NCBI RefSeq assembly: GCF_000158815.1
Contig: NZ_GG657738.1
Span: forward strand, 3,977,677 to 4,030,831
Reading direction: 5' to 3'
DNA: 53,155 nt
Source: Micromonospora sp. ATCC 39149
GTDB lineage: Bacteria > Actinomycetota > Actinomycetes > Mycobacteriales > Micromonosporaceae
The notes beneath the pieces are model-generated. The model was not told the origin of the DNA. It saw only the letters and a list, made by a program, of their open reading frames with translations, and did not search any database. The translations under genes and the position numbers were made by a program. The first letter of the stretch is position 1. Each line of letters starts with the position of its first letter. Of this stretch, positions 8,044 through 18,790 are shown one piece after another.

Positions 8044-9777
8044 TCAACTCACGGAACAGGTCAGCGTCGGGGTGGTGCCGGCTCCGCCAGCCACGAGCAT
8101 CCCGAAGGTGGTGCTGGCTCCCGGTGCGAGACTCCCGTTGTACGAGACGTTGGTGACCGTGGCGGTCCCGCCGCTGGTCGTCAGCGAACCGTTCCACACC
8201 TGGTCGATGGTCTGTCCGGACCCGATTGCCCAGCTCACCCGCCAGCCCTTGGTGACCGTCGAACCGCTGTTGGACACCGCCACCTCGGCCTGGAAGCCGC
8301 CGGGCCAGCTGTTGATCACCTGGTAGGAGGCGCCGCACCCCGAGCCGCCCGGGTCGGGGGTGGTCGTCGAGGGCGACGGTGTCGGGGACGACGGTGAAAG
8401 CGTCGGCGTCGGCGTCGTTGTCGGCGACGGCGGCAGAACGGTGATGGTGTACGCGTCGTTGATGTCGTTGTTGGCGATGTTCACGACGGTGCCGGTGCCG
8501 TTGAGGGTCACCACCTGGTCCTGGACGGTGGTGGGGCCGGTGACCGCGCCGCCGTTGTTGTAGGGAATGCGCTGCACCAGGATGCGCGCCCGGTTGTCGC
8601 TCACGATGCCGCTGGTGCTGTTCAGCCCCTGCAGGTTGACGGCGATGTTGCCGGTGGTCCGGCCGCCGCCGACCAGGACCTTGGCGTTGCCGGCGTCCTT
8701 GGTGGCGTACGCGTCGTACCCGGGGGACGCCGTGGTGGCGACGGCGATGCCGGTCTGCTGGGCGTAGAAGCGGTAGACCCACCACTCGCCCTTGGGCTGG
8801 TATTGGCCGGCCGAGTTGTGGGTGAGCAGGTTGCCCAGGTCGTTGTGCAGGTTGCCGCCGCTGGCCCAGTTGGCGCGCAACCCGTCGGCACCGGCCCGTT
8901 CCAGCCGGGTGATGTACCAGGCGCCGTCGCCGGGGTTCTGCTCGTTCGAGGCCCCGTACTCGTTGATCTGGTAGGGCCGGGGGTGCGGAATGCCCCGCGA
9001 GTCGAGCGTCGTGTTCGCCGCGGCGACGTTGGCCACCGGGTCGCCGGGCAGGGAGTGCCAGCTCACGATGTCTGGCACCGCGTTGTTGGCCTTGACGTAG
9101 TCGAGGTACTGGTTCCACCAGCCGCCGGAGGTGGTGGGTACGCCGGCCAGGCTCGGACCGACGATCAGGGTGCCCGGCATGTCCGCCCGGAGGCGCTGAT
9201 AGGTCCGCCGCCAGAGCTCGAAGTACTGGGCCTGGGGGCGATTCCAGAACAGGGTGAGGTTTGGTTCGTTCCAGATGTCCCATTCGACCGGGACGCCGGT
9301 GGCCTTCACATCGTTGATCACCCGGGTGAGGAAGTTGTTGTAGTCGGTCCAGTTGCCGTTGTCGCCGGGGAAGCGGGAGATGGGGGCACCGTCGGCGCCC
9401 CAAAGGTCGTGGGCGAGCAGGACGAACTTGCCGCCGAGCGCCTTGGTGCGCAGCATCTGGGCGCGGGTGGCGTTCCATCGCCGGTCGTATCCGCCGCCGA
9501 CCCAGCCGCCGCCCGGCAGTTGGGCGCCCCCGGCCCGCATGGCCTGGTATTTGATGTCGGTGAAGAAGTGGTCGGGCGGTGCGGTGCCGTTCTCGGTCAT
9601 GCCGTAGATCCACCCGGATGCCCGGTAGGTCGGCGCAGTGGTGGTGGCGGCGAAGTTCACGCTGAGGCTCTGGTTGTCGGCATGGGCCACGGTGGGTGCG
9701 ACCAGCAGGCCGGCGGCGGCCAGCGCGCCGGCGAGGAGGTAGCCGGCACGAAGGCGTGGCCGGGACAGAAAACTCAC
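8044..9777 (-). CDS. Secreted GH39-like glycoside hydrolase with C-terminal CBM2
   Basis: A 577-residue secreted enzyme. A Sec signal peptide covers residues 1-33 (Arg-rich start, long Ala/Leu core, cleavage after AHA). The catalytic TIM-barrel-type domain (about 40-440) has WNEPN with the likely acid/base Glu171, and INEYGA with the likely nucleophile Glu273, as in clan-A families such as GH39 (beta-xylosidase-like). A Thr/Pro/Ser linker (about 445-478) leads to a C-terminal carbohydrate-binding module of family 2 (480-577), with Cys near both ends and conserved Trp residues. GTG 9777 has GGAGAG 5 nt upstream. It probably acts on plant cell-wall xylan or related polymers. A promoter with an overlapping palindromic operator lies upstream. 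Confidence 0.88.
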   Translation of the reverse strand: MSFLSRPRLRAGYLLAGALAAAGLLVAPTVAHADNQSLSVNFAATTTAPTYRASGWIYGMTENGTAPPDHFFTDIKYQAMRAGGAQLPGGGWVGGGYDRRWNATRAQMLRTKALGGKFVLLAHDLWGADGAPISRFPGDNGNWTDYNNFLTRVINDVKATGVPVEWDIWNEPNLTLFWNRPQAQYFELWRRTYQRLRADMPGTLIVGPSLAGVPTTSGGWWNQYLDYVKANNAVPDIVSWHSLPGDPVANVAAANTTLDSRGIPHPRPYQINEYGASNEQNPGDGAWYITRLERAGADGLRANWASGGNLHNDLGNLLTHNSAGQYQPKGEWWVYRFYAQQTGIAVATTASPGYDAYATKDAGNAKVLVGGGRTTGNIAVNLQGLNSTSGIVSDNRARILVQRIPYNNGGAVTGPTTVQDQVVTLNGTGTVVNIANNDINDAYTITVLPPSPTTTPTPTLSPSSPTPSPSTTTPDPGGSGCGASYQVINSWPGGFQAEVAVSNSGSTVTKGWRVSWAIGSGQTIDQVWNGSLTTSGGTATVTNVSYNGSLAPGASTTFGMLVAGGAGTTPTLTCSVS

Positions 9778-9944
9778 GGGCTCTCCAGGGACGGTAGGGG
9801 TGGGGTGTGGGCGGCCCGGGGGCGTCGCCGTCAGGGCGAGGCCGGTGCCGTGGCGCAGCGAGATGGACGAGCGGGCGCAGCGGGTGGCGGCGATCTCGGC
9901 CCGGGGCCCGGCGTGGTGCGGTCCGGTTTCTGGGTCGACACTGC

Positions 9945-9993
9945 TTCGAATCGATTCGAAAGTACGGTAGACACCGATTCTCGTCGATGTCAA
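9945..9993 (-). promoter_or_regulatory. Promoter and 16-bp operator of the glycosidase gene
   Basis: On the reverse strand TTGACA (9988-9993) is followed after 18 nt by TACCGT (9964-9969), a good sigma-70-type pair. Immediately downstream, covering the expected start site, is the perfect palindrome TTCGAATCGATTCGAA (9945-9960), flanked by extra bases giving CTTTCGAA-like arms. The shape resembles operators of LacI-family repressors of polysaccharide genes; the regulator itself is not in the window. The 5' leader before GTG 9777 would be about 180 nt. Confidence 0.75.
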
Positions 9994-10145
9994 CGTCGCG
10001 TTGTCCGAGTGGGCGTCGTGTTCTGGGCGCAGCGAAGGTCGCCGGGCCCGTGCTGGTGGGCGAGGTGGCCTTCCGCTGAACCCGGCCCGCCTGCCCCGGC
10101 CCCCACCCCGCTGGCGGGGCGGGGACCGGGAACGTCAGCCCGGGG
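9994..10145. other. Gap between glycosidase promoter and reductase fossil
   Basis: No gene seen. A G/C-rich imperfect hairpin (CCCC-rich arm, then GGGGCGGGGACCGG, around 10098-10130) could terminate transcription of the reductase remnant. Confidence 0.4.
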
Positions 10146-10954
10146 TCACCAAGCCCATGCCTCCGGGCCGGGGCCGCCCTTGCCCACCGGCGGAAGCGCC
10201 ACGTCCGCCGGGTCGTGACCGAGGTCGGCGCAGAACTTCTCGTACGCCTCGATGGTGGGCCGGTGCGCGGCCAGGCTTTCGGCGGCGTGGCCAGAGGTGC
10301 TGCGGGCGGCCCCGCCCTCGGCCATCTTGCGCAGCACCCCGGAGAACAGGCCGCCGTGCAGGGGTGACCAGGGGATGATGCCGAGGCCGTAGTGCTGGGC
10401 GGCAGGTATCACCTCTATCACCTCCAACTCGACGTGCCGGGTCAACAGGTTGTAGATCGACTGCTCGGAGACGAGGCCGAGGAAGTTGCGCCGCTGCGCC
10501 GCCGCCTGCGCCTGCCCGATGTGCCAACCGGCGAAGTTGGACGATCCAACGTAGACGACCTTGCCCTGGGCGACCAGGGTCTCCATCGCCTGCCAGATCT
10601 CCTCCCACGGGGTGGCCCGGGAGACGTGGTGCATCTGGTACAGGTCGATGACGTCGGTCTGGAGCCGGCGCAGCGAGTCCTCGCAGGCCCGGACGATGTG
10701 CCGGGCGGACAGGCCCTGCTCGTTGGGCCAGTCGCCCATCTTGCCGTAGACCTTGGTGGCCAGCACCACCTTGTCCCGCCGCCCTGGGCGAACCAGCGGC
10801 CGATGATCTGCTCGGTGATCCCCTCGCCGGTCTGCGAGCCGTACACGTTGGTGGTGTCGAAGAAGTTGATGCCATGCTCGATCCCACCCTGCCACGGGGC
10901 GGCGTAGGGCGCCTCGCCGTCGCCGGGCAGCGCGCGGGGTGCGCCGCCCGGCAA
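10146..10954 (-). pseudogene. Aldo/keto reductase, decayed by deletions and a frameshift
   Basis: Reverse-strand remnant of an NADPH-dependent aldo/keto reductase. GINFFDTTNVYGS (the catalytic Asp/Tyr segment) is in one frame; VVLATKVYGKMG (catalytic Lys), IDLYQMHH, GSSNFAGW and GIIPWSPLHGG are in another, so there is a frameshift near 10786-10795. The N-terminus lacks the usual first beta strands (about 40 residues are replaced by unrelated sequence), and after DVAL the protein jumps to a C-terminal GPGPEAWAW, skipping the roughly 60-70 residue NADP-binding end of intact homologues. The first loss, the shift and the internal deletion together make a functional enzyme very unlikely. Confidence 0.88.
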
Positions 10955-10965
10955 CGGGGGGTGGA

Positions 10966-12048
10966 TCAGGAGGACTCGCGGGCCGCCGGGCCGCTGCCGA
11001 ACAGCACGTCGTCCCAGCTCGGCAGGCGCTTGCGCGGCTTACCGGAGGCGTCGGTGGACTCGCCGCCGGAGGCTGCCGCAGCGCCCGTGCGGCGGGGCCG
11101 GAGCACCGCCAGCGACGGCACAGCCGGGACCTCCTTCGGCGCGTCCGAGTCGTCGTCGAACGCGGAGCCCTGGCCGCCGCCGAGCAGGGCCGCCGCCCCG
11201 CCGCCGACCGGCCGCTGCCGGGGCGCGTCCGACCCGGCCAGCGCGGCCGGGGTACGCGGCTCAAGGCCCCGCCCGGACGTCGAGCCGAGCGGCCGGTCCA
11301 GCGAGGCGAGCAGGGCGTCGCGCCCGGCGCGGATCGGGTCCCGACCCGGGCGGCTGTGCTCGCCGGCCGCCGCCGGCACCCCGTGCCCGCCCCGGCCCGG
11401 CTCGGCGCGCGACGGGCCGGGCAGCGCGTGGCCGCCCCGCTCCGGGGCCGGCTCCTGGCCGAGAATCGGGGTGGGGCGCTCGGCGCAGAGGTATTGCGCC
11501 ATGTCGTCGTGCGGGACGACGTGCTGCCGGGTCTTGTCCAGGTCCCACACCGCCTGCGCGGTGGCCTTGCCCGACGGCCAGGTGGCGATGATCCGCCAGG
11601 TGCCGTCGTCGCGGCGGTACGCGTCCCAGGAGATCTTCTCGGTGTCGATCCCGTGCTGGGCAAGCCGGCCGTTGACCACCTCGGCCAGTGAGGTCGGCTT
11701 CTCCGCGCCCTTGAGCCGGGTACGCCGGGCGTGCTGGGCGAGCATCGCCCGCTCCTGGAGCACCGGGCCCGCGTACCGCAGCACCCGGTCGACCGGGACG
11801 CCCGCGACGCGGGCCACGTCCTCGGCGGACTCGCCGGAGCGGATCTTGGCCTGGATGTCACGCGGGGACAGCGACGGCAGGGGGTCGGCGGCGTTCGGCA
11901 CCACGGCGAGCGGGGGTGCGCCCGGCTCGTTGTGCAGGGCACCGGCGATGCGCTCGTCGATGGGCAGGGCGAGCAGCCGCCCGACCTCGTCGGCGAGCAC
12001 CAGAGCCTGGCCGTCCTCCGAGAGGGCGACGAAGCGTACTGGGCGCAT
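10966..12048 (-). CDS. sepH: Septation protein SepH (DUF3071)
   Basis: A 360-residue protein. The N-terminal DUF3071 domain starts MRPVRFVALSEDGQALVLADE and includes the helix-turn-helix-like LSPRDIQAKIRSGESAEDVAR, as in SepH, which binds FtsZ and promotes Z-ring assembly at division in actinobacteria. The second half is long, disordered and Pro/Gly/Arg-rich and ends in a conserved RKRLPSWDDVLFGS motif found at the C-terminus of many SepH proteins. ATG 12048 has GGAGG about 9 nt upstream, while longer readings only add low-complexity sequence. It stands alone, convergent with nothing and downstream of serC, from which it is separated by a terminator. Confidence 0.93.
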   Translation of the reverse strand: MRPVRFVALSEDGQALVLADEVGRLLALPIDERIAGALHNEPGAPPLAVVPNAADPLPSLSPRDIQAKIRSGESAEDVARVAGVPVDRVLRYAGPVLQERAMLAQHARRTRLKGAEKPTSLAEVVNGRLAQHGIDTEKISWDAYRRDDGTWRIIATWPSGKATAQAVWDLDKTRQHVVPHDDMAQYLCAERPTPILGQEPAPERGGHALPGPSRAEPGRGGHGVPAAAGEHSRPGRDPIRAGRDALLASLDRPLGSTSGRGLEPRTPAALAGSDAPRQRPVGGGAAALLGGGQGSAFDDDSDAPKEVPAVPSLAVLRPRRTGAAAASGGESTDASGKPRKRLPSWDDVLFGSGPAARESS

Positions 12049-12183
12049 GAGCGTTGCCTCCGTCCCGCTTCGCTGGCCGCGCGCCACGGGTCGGCCACCC
12101 GGGCGTCCCGCACCACGGTACGCCCATCCGCAACCAGGTGGGGGACGCGACACCCGCATGTCGCGGATGAGCTGCGAAGATGA

Positions 12184-12227
12184 TCACACTGGGTGGCTGC
12201 CGGCGCTGCGGCGGCCACCCAGTGTGA
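12184..12227 (-). terminator. Hairpin terminator of serC
   Basis: A perfect 14-bp inverted repeat (12184-12197 with 12214-12227) with a 16-nt GC-rich loop, starting 6 bp beyond the serC stop on the reverse strand. Confidence 0.75.
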
Positions 12228-12233
12228 CGATGC

Positions 12234-13820
<1,587 letters not shown>

Positions 13821-13822
<2 letters not shown>

Positions 13823-14927
13823 ACACGCCGTGCGGGATGGCGTCCCAGCCCTCCACCTGCTGCGGCTTGCGGCTGCCCGGGCCGACGTACCGCGCGGACG
13901 GGCGGACCAACCGCTGGAGCTTCACCTGCTCCAGGATGTGCGCACTCCAGCCGCCCATCCGGGCGCAGGTGAACATCGAGGTGAACATGTGCGCGGGCAC
14001 CTCGGCGAAGTCCAGCACCACGGCCGACCAGAACTCGACGTTGGTGGCGAGCACCCGGTCCGGGCGGCGGGCCTGCAGCTCGGCCAGGGCCGCCTTCTCC
14101 AGCGCCTCGGCGATCTCGAAGCGCGGCGCGCCCAGTTCCTTGGCGGTGCGGCGCAGCACCCGGGCGCGCGGGTCCTCGGCCCGGTAGACCCGGTGACCGA
14201 AGCCCATCAGCCGCTCGCCCCGGTCCAGGACGCCCTTGACGTACCCCTCGGCGTCGCCGCTGCGCTCGACGGCCTCCAGCATGCTCAGCACCCGCGACGG
14301 CGCCCCGCCGTGTAGCGGGCCGGAGAGCGCGCCGATGCCGGAGGAGATGCAGGCCGCGGCGTCGGCGCCCGTGGAGGCGACGATCCGGGCGGTGAAGGTG
14401 GAGGCGTTCAGGCCATGCTCGGCGGCCGAGATGAAGTACGCGTCGACGGCCTTGACGTGGCGCGGGTCGGGCTCGCCTCGCCAGCGCTTCATGAAGCGCT
14501 CGACGATCGTCTCCGCCTTGTCGATCTCCTTCTGCGGCACGGCCGGCAGGCCCAGGCCGCGCGCGGACTGGGCGACGAAGGAGAGCGCGGTGACCGAGAC
14601 CCGGGCGAGGTCCTCGCGGGCCTGCTCGTTGGAGATGTCGAGGAGTTGGCTGAGCCCCCAGTACGGGGCGAGCATCGCGACGGCGGACTGCACGTCGACC
14701 CGGATGTCGCCGGAGTGCACGGGCACCGGGAACGGCTCGGCCGGCGGCAGGCCGGGGCCGAAGCGGCCGTCGACCAGCAGCGCCCAGACGTTGCCGAAGG
14801 AAACCTGACCGATCAGATCCTCGATGTTCACGCCGCGGTAGCGCAGCGCGCCCCCCTCGCGGTCCGGTTCGGCGATCTCGGTTTCGAAGGCTACGACGCC
14901 CTCCAGGCCCGGTTTGAAGTCGGCCAT
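13821..14927 (-). CDS. citA: Citrate synthase, type II-like
   Basis: A 368-residue citrate synthase that condenses acetyl-CoA and oxaloacetate. RYRGVNIEDL opens the family, HGLNASTF carries a substrate-binding His, GPLHGGAPSR holds the catalytic His, and GFGHRVYRAEDPRA holds the oxaloacetate His. The usual catalytic Asp segment (NVDF in many enzymes) reads NVEFWSAVVLD, as in a group of actinobacterial citrate synthase 2 proteins, so Glu replaces Asp at that site. ATG 14927 has GGAGAG 7-8 nt upstream. The gene is divergent from pdxH (252 bp between starts). It stands alone and ends inside a dispersed repeat. Confidence 0.94.
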
Positions 14928-15179
14928 GTCGCTCTCTCCTGGATCTGCTCGGTGCGCCCGCCTGGGCTCATCCGGCCGGCCGGCCGAGCGCCTTTAGGCG
15001 ACCCTCAGGGATGTGTTCGTGACATCTTGCCTGCTGGGTAACCGAGTCCGCGACCCACTGCGACTGTGCTGCACACGACATCCTCGCCGGTGGACAAGCG
15101 TGTGAGCTCGGTGAGACTGGGCGGGAGGGGCTGGCCAGCGTCGCCGAGGGTAACGAGGCCACCGAGGGGGAGGTTAGCT

Positions 15180-15860
15180 GTGACGGGTGACACACCGGTT
15201 CCGGCCGGCATGCGTAACGAGTACGCCGCCGACCTGGGCCTTTCCGAGTCGGACCTGGCCGCCGACTGGCACGCCCAGTTCGGGCGCTGGTTCGCCGACG
15301 CCGTGGCGTCCGGCCTGCCCGAGCCGAACGCGATGGTGCTCGGCACCGCCGACGCCGCCGGCCGCCCCAGCGGCCGTACCGTCCTGCTCAAGGGGTACGA
15401 CGCGCAGGGCTTCGTCCTGTTCACCAACCACGGCTCGCGCAAGGGCGTGGAGGCGCTGGCCAACCCGTACGCCAGCCTGGTCTTCCCCTGGTTTCCCATC
15501 CAGCGGCAGGTGGTGGTCGCCGGGCGGATCGAGCCCGTCGACCGGGCCGAGACGGAGGCGTACTTCGCCATCCGGCCGCGCGGCTCGCAACTCGGCGCCT
15601 GGGCCAGCGAGCAGTCGCGGGTGATCCCGGATCGGGCCGCGCTGGACGCCGGCTACCGGGCGGCGGCCGAGCGGTTCGCCGACGTGGACCCGGTGCCCGC
15701 GCCCTCGCACTGGGGCGGCCTGCGGGTCCGCCCGGAGACGGTGGAGTTCTGGCAGGGCAGGGCCAGCCGGCTGCACGACCGGCTGCGGTTCCGCCGCACC
15801 GCGCCCGTCCCCGGCCCGGCGGACGACGGCCGATGGGTCGTGGAGCGGCTCGCCCCGTGA
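15180..15860 (+). CDS. pdxH: Pyridoxamine 5'-phosphate oxidase
   Basis: A 226-residue FMN enzyme of vitamin B6 synthesis and salvage that oxidises pyridoxine or pyridoxamine phosphate to pyridoxal phosphate. MRNEYAADLGLSESD is the family start, GRTVLLKGYDAQGFVLFTNHGSRKG is the FMN-binding region, and the C-terminus ends with HWGGLRVRPETVEFWQGR and RLHDRLRFRR, the substrate-binding signature. GTG 15180 has GGGGGAGG 7 nt upstream. The stop TGA overlaps the start GTG of the next MFS gene (GTGA), so the pair is translationally coupled. PLP made here would serve serC nearby, though on another transcript. Confidence 0.95.
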   Translation: MTGDTPVPAGMRNEYAADLGLSESDLAADWHAQFGRWFADAVASGLPEPNAMVLGTADAAGRPSGRTVLLKGYDAQGFVLFTNHGSRKGVEALANPYASLVFPWFPIQRQVVVAGRIEPVDRAETEAYFAIRPRGSQLGAWASEQSRVIPDRAALDAGYRAAAERFADVDPVPAPSHWGGLRVRPETVEFWQGRASRLHDRLRFRRTAPVPGPADDGRWVVERLAP

Positions 15861-17164
15861 CCGCCGTCAAGGAGACCCGGGCGCGCGGGGCGCGCCGCTG
15901 GGCGATCGACCTGCGTCCGCTGCGGGTGCCCGTGTACCGGCGGCTCTGGCTCGGCAGCAGCGTCGCGATACTCGGCTTCCAGTTCACGGCGGTGGCCGTG
16001 CCGGTGGAGATGTTCGCGCTGACCCGGGACTCGTTCTGGGTCGGGCTCCTCGGCGTGGCCGCGTTCCTGCCGCTGCTGGTCTTCGGGCTGTGGGGCGGTG
16101 CGGTGGCGGACGCTCGGGACCGGCGCGCGGTGCTGCTGGCGAGCCAGCTCGTGCTCTGGATGTCGATGCTGGGGCTGCTCGTCCAGGCCGTGTTCCGGGT
16201 GGGCAGCCCGGTGCTGCTGCTGGCCCTGGTGGCGTTGCAGTCGGTCGGCTTCGCGATCAGCGGGGCGGCCTTCACCGCGAGCATCCCCCGGCTCGTCCCG
16301 GCCGAGCTGGTCCCGGCCGCGACCACGCTGAACTACACCACGCACACCGCCACGTCCGTGTTCGGGCCGCTGCTGGCCGGGCTGATCTTCGCGGCCTGGG
16401 AGACTGGCGTCGCGCTGCCGATCGCGTACGGCGTGGACACCGTCTTCTTCACGGCGGCGCTCTGGGCCACGCTCCGGATGCCGGCCCTGCCGCCGGAGCC
16501 GGACCCCGACGGCGACGGCTCGCCCCGCCGGGCCGGCCTGGCCAGCGTCGTCGACGGGCTGCGCTACCTGACCACCACGCCGGTGCTGCTGCTCTCCTTC
16601 GCCATCGACCTGATCGCGATGGTGCTGGCGATGCCCCGGGCCCTCTTCCCCGAGGTCGCCGAGGAGCGCTTCGGCGGCGGTGCGGCCATCGGCTGGCTCT
16701 ACAGCGCGATCGCCATCGGGTCGATGCTCGGCGGGCTCACCTCGGGCTGGATCGGCCGGCTCCGCCGGCAGGGGCTGGCGCTGGTGTGCGCCGTGGTCGG
16801 CTGGGGGGTGGCCGTCGCCGCCGCCGGGCTGGCCCGCCAGTTGTGGCTGGTGGTCGGGCTGCTCGCCGTGGCCGGCGCAGCCGACCTGGTCAGCGCCGTG
16901 CTGCGGCAGACGATGCTGTTGGTGCACGCGCCGGACCGGATGCGGGGCCGGCTCCAGGGCGTGAACACGGTGGTGGTGGCGGGCGGGCCCCGCCTCGGCG
17001 ACCTGCGGGCGGGCGCGATGGCCGCCGGCTTCGGCACCGGCGTCGCCTGGGTCGGCGGCGGCCTCGCCGCGGCGGTGCTCGCGGTGCTGCTGGTGGCAGT
17101 CTTCCCGGCCCTGGTGCGCTACCGGGCCGTCGCGTCCGGTGCGCCATCCGAGGCGCGGGGGTGA
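15857..17164 (+). CDS. MFS transporter coupled to pdxH
   Basis: A 435-residue MFS protein with 12 predicted helices. It starts VTAVKETRARG and continues with PLRVPVYRRLWLGSSV; GGAVADARDRRAVL is the helix 2-3 loop and MRGRLQGVN the helix 8-9-type loop of the EntS/TIGR00900 exporter branch, like the protein at 4888-6162. The GTG overlaps the pdxH stop by 4 bp, so it is cotranslated with pdxH. Whether it exports a B6-related or unrelated compound is unknown; conserved adjacency to pdxH in relatives would be informative. No regulator is next to it. Confidence 0.9.
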   Translation: MTAVKETRARGARRWAIDLRPLRVPVYRRLWLGSSVAILGFQFTAVAVPVEMFALTRDSFWVGLLGVAAFLPLLVFGLWGGAVADARDRRAVLLASQLVLWMSMLGLLVQAVFRVGSPVLLLALVALQSVGFAISGAAFTASIPRLVPAELVPAATTLNYTTHTATSVFGPLLAGLIFAAWETGVALPIAYGVDTVFFTAALWATLRMPALPPEPDPDGDGSPRRAGLASVVDGLRYLTTTPVLLLSFAIDLIAMVLAMPRALFPEVAEERFGGGAAIGWLYSAIAIGSMLGGLTSGWIGRLRRQGLALVCAVVGWGVAVAAAGLARQLWLVVGLLAVAGAADLVSAVLRQTMLLVHAPDRMRGRLQGVNTVVVAGGPRLGDLRAGAMAAGFGTGVAWVGGGLAAAVLAVLLVAVFPALVRYRAVASGAPSEARG

Positions 17165-17216
17165 CCGACAGCCGCGTGGTGCGGGGAGTGGCCGACCGCG
17201 CACCGCGTGCGCAGAA

Positions 17217-17234
17217 GTGACCGACTAAGGTCAC
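17217..17234 (+). promoter_or_regulatory. Inverted repeat over the -10 of the epimerase gene
   Basis: GTGACC and GGTCAC form an inverted repeat with a 6-nt spacer, overlapping TAAGGT (17226-17231), a -10-like hexamer 7 nt before the ATG at 17239. This suggests a leaderless message and a possible repressor site; binding is not shown. Confidence 0.5.
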
Positions 17235-17238
17235 CGGC

Positions 17239-18171
17239 ATGCAGAAAGCCGCATCCCGCCCGCCATCAGGCGCACAGTGGACCATTTCCGCCGCCGGCCA
17301 CGAGGCCGTCCTCGTCGAGGTGGGTGGCGGCCTGCGGACGTACCGGCACGACGGTGTCGACTACCTCGACGGGTACGCCGCCGACGAGCTCTGCCCCGGC
17401 GGGGCCGGGCAGGTGCTGGCCCCCTGGCCGAACCGGATCCGCGACGGCCAGTACGCGTTCGGCGACCGGTCGTTGCAGCTCACGCTGACCGAGCCGACCC
17501 GGGGCAACGCCCTCCACGGCCTGGTCAACTGGGTGCCGTGGCACCTGATCGAGCAGGCCGACGACGCCGTGACCCTCGGGTACGACCTGCCCCCGCAGCC
17601 CGGCTACCCCTGGGCGCTGCGGCTGCGCAACCGGTACGTGGTCGGCCCGGAGGGCCTGCGCGTCGAGCACGAGGCGACCAACGTCGGCGGGGAGCGCTGT
17701 CCGTTCGGGTACTCGATGCACCCGTACCTGCAACTGCCCGGCGTGGCGGTGGACGACCTCGCCCTGCGGGTGCCGGGGAAGCTGCGGGTGCAGGTGGACG
17801 GGCGGCTGCTGCCGGTCGGAGCGACCCCGGTCGCCGGCACCGAGTACGACTACACCAGTCCCCGGCGGATCGGCGACGCGGTGCTCGACACGGCGTTCGG
17901 CGACGTGGTCCGCGACGCCGACGGCGGCTCCTCGGTGACCCTGGCCGCCCCGGACGACGCGGCGGCCGTGACGGTCTGGGCGGACCGGGAGTTCGGCTGG
18001 TGGCAGGTCTACACCGGGGACACCCTCGGCGGGGAGCGGCACCGCCGCTCGGTGGCGATCGAGCCGATGACCTGCCCGCCGGACGCGTACCGCTCGGGCA
18101 AGGACGTGATCACGCTGGAGCCGGGCGACACCTGGCGGGGCACCTGGGGCATCCGGCCCGGGGCCCACTAG
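17239..18171 (+). CDS. Aldose 1-epimerase family protein
   Basis: A 310-residue galactose-mutarotase-like beta-sandwich protein that interconverts alpha and beta anomers of aldoses, or a related sugar-phosphate epimerase. Catalytic residues are recognisable: Arg in APWPNRIRDG, His in NALHGLVNW, His in GYSMHPYLQL and the general base Glu in SVAIEPMTCPPDAY. The C-terminal LEPGDTWRGTWGI is also family-typical. The ATG at 17239 has no ribosome-binding site but a -10-like TAAGGT 7 nt upstream, so a leaderless transcript is likely. The nitroreductase gene follows after 16 bp and may be cotranscribed. Confidence 0.92.
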   Translation: MQKAASRPPSGAQWTISAAGHEAVLVEVGGGLRTYRHDGVDYLDGYAADELCPGGAGQVLAPWPNRIRDGQYAFGDRSLQLTLTEPTRGNALHGLVNWVPWHLIEQADDAVTLGYDLPPQPGYPWALRLRNRYVVGPEGLRVEHEATNVGGERCPFGYSMHPYLQLPGVAVDDLALRVPGKLRVQVDGRLLPVGATPVAGTEYDYTSPRRIGDAVLDTAFGDVVRDADGGSSVTLAAPDDAAAVTVWADREFGWWQVYTGDTLGGERHRRSVAIEPMTCPPDAYRSGKDVITLEPGDTWRGTWGIRPGAH

Positions 18172-18187
18172 CGGCAAGGGGGGCGGC

Positions 18188-18790
18188 GTGGAGTTCGCCG
18201 AGGTGCTCCGGCGGCGGCGGATGGTGCGCAACTACGACCCGGATCGCCCCGTCCCGCCGGAGGTGGTGCGGCGGCTGCTCGACCACGCCGTCCGCGCCCC
18301 GTCCGCCGGGTTCGCCCAGGGCTGGGGATTCCTGGTGCTGGAGGAGCCGGCGGACCGGGAGCGGTTCTGGGCGGCGACCACCCCGGACGGCGGCGGTCGC
18401 GAGCGGTGGCTGGCCGGGATGCGACGGGCCCCGCTGATCGTCGTGCCGCACGCCAACCGCGCGGCGTACCTGGAGCGGTACGCCGAGCCGGACAAGGGCT
18501 GGACGGACCGCGCGAAGGAACGCTGGCCGGTGCCGTACTGGTACGTCGACACCGGCTTCGCCGCCCTGCTGATGCTGCTCACCGCCGTGGACGAGGGGCT
18601 GGGGGCGTGCTTTTTCGGCATCGCGGCGCAGCGCAGGCAGGCGTACCGGGAGGCGTTCGGGGTGCCGGCGGAGTACGACCCGGTCGGCGCGGTCACCGTG
18701 GGCTACCCGGCACCGGACCACCGGTCGTCGTCGCTGCGGCGGGGGCGTCGCCCGGTCGACGAGGTGGTCCGCTGGGGCCGCTGGAGCTGA
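18188..18790 (+). CDS. Nitroreductase family flavoprotein
   Basis: A 200-residue NAD(P)H/FMN oxidoreductase of the nitroreductase fold. The start RRRRMVRNYDPDRPV and APSAGFAQGWGFLVL are the FMN-phosphate-binding region; YVDTGFAALLMLLTAVDEGLG and CFFGI form the dimer and flavin-binding core. Length is normal for the family. GTG 18188 follows GGGGGGCG. The substrate is unknown; members reduce nitro compounds or quinones, or act in flavin-linked dehydrogenation. It lies in the same direction and 16 bp after the epimerase gene. Confidence 0.9.
   Translation: MEFAEVLRRRRMVRNYDPDRPVPPEVVRRLLDHAVRAPSAGFAQGWGFLVLEEPADRERFWAATTPDGGGRERWLAGMRRAPLIVVPHANRAAYLERYAEPDKGWTDRAKERWPVPYWYVDTGFAALLMLLTAVDEGLGACFFGIAAQRRQAYREAFGVPAEYDPVGAVTVGYPAPDHRSSSLRRGRRPVDEVVRWGRWS

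Noticed and set aside
7760..8397. Several forward frames near the glycosidase terminator
   Set aside because: They cross the terminator and the antisense strand of the glycosidase gene.
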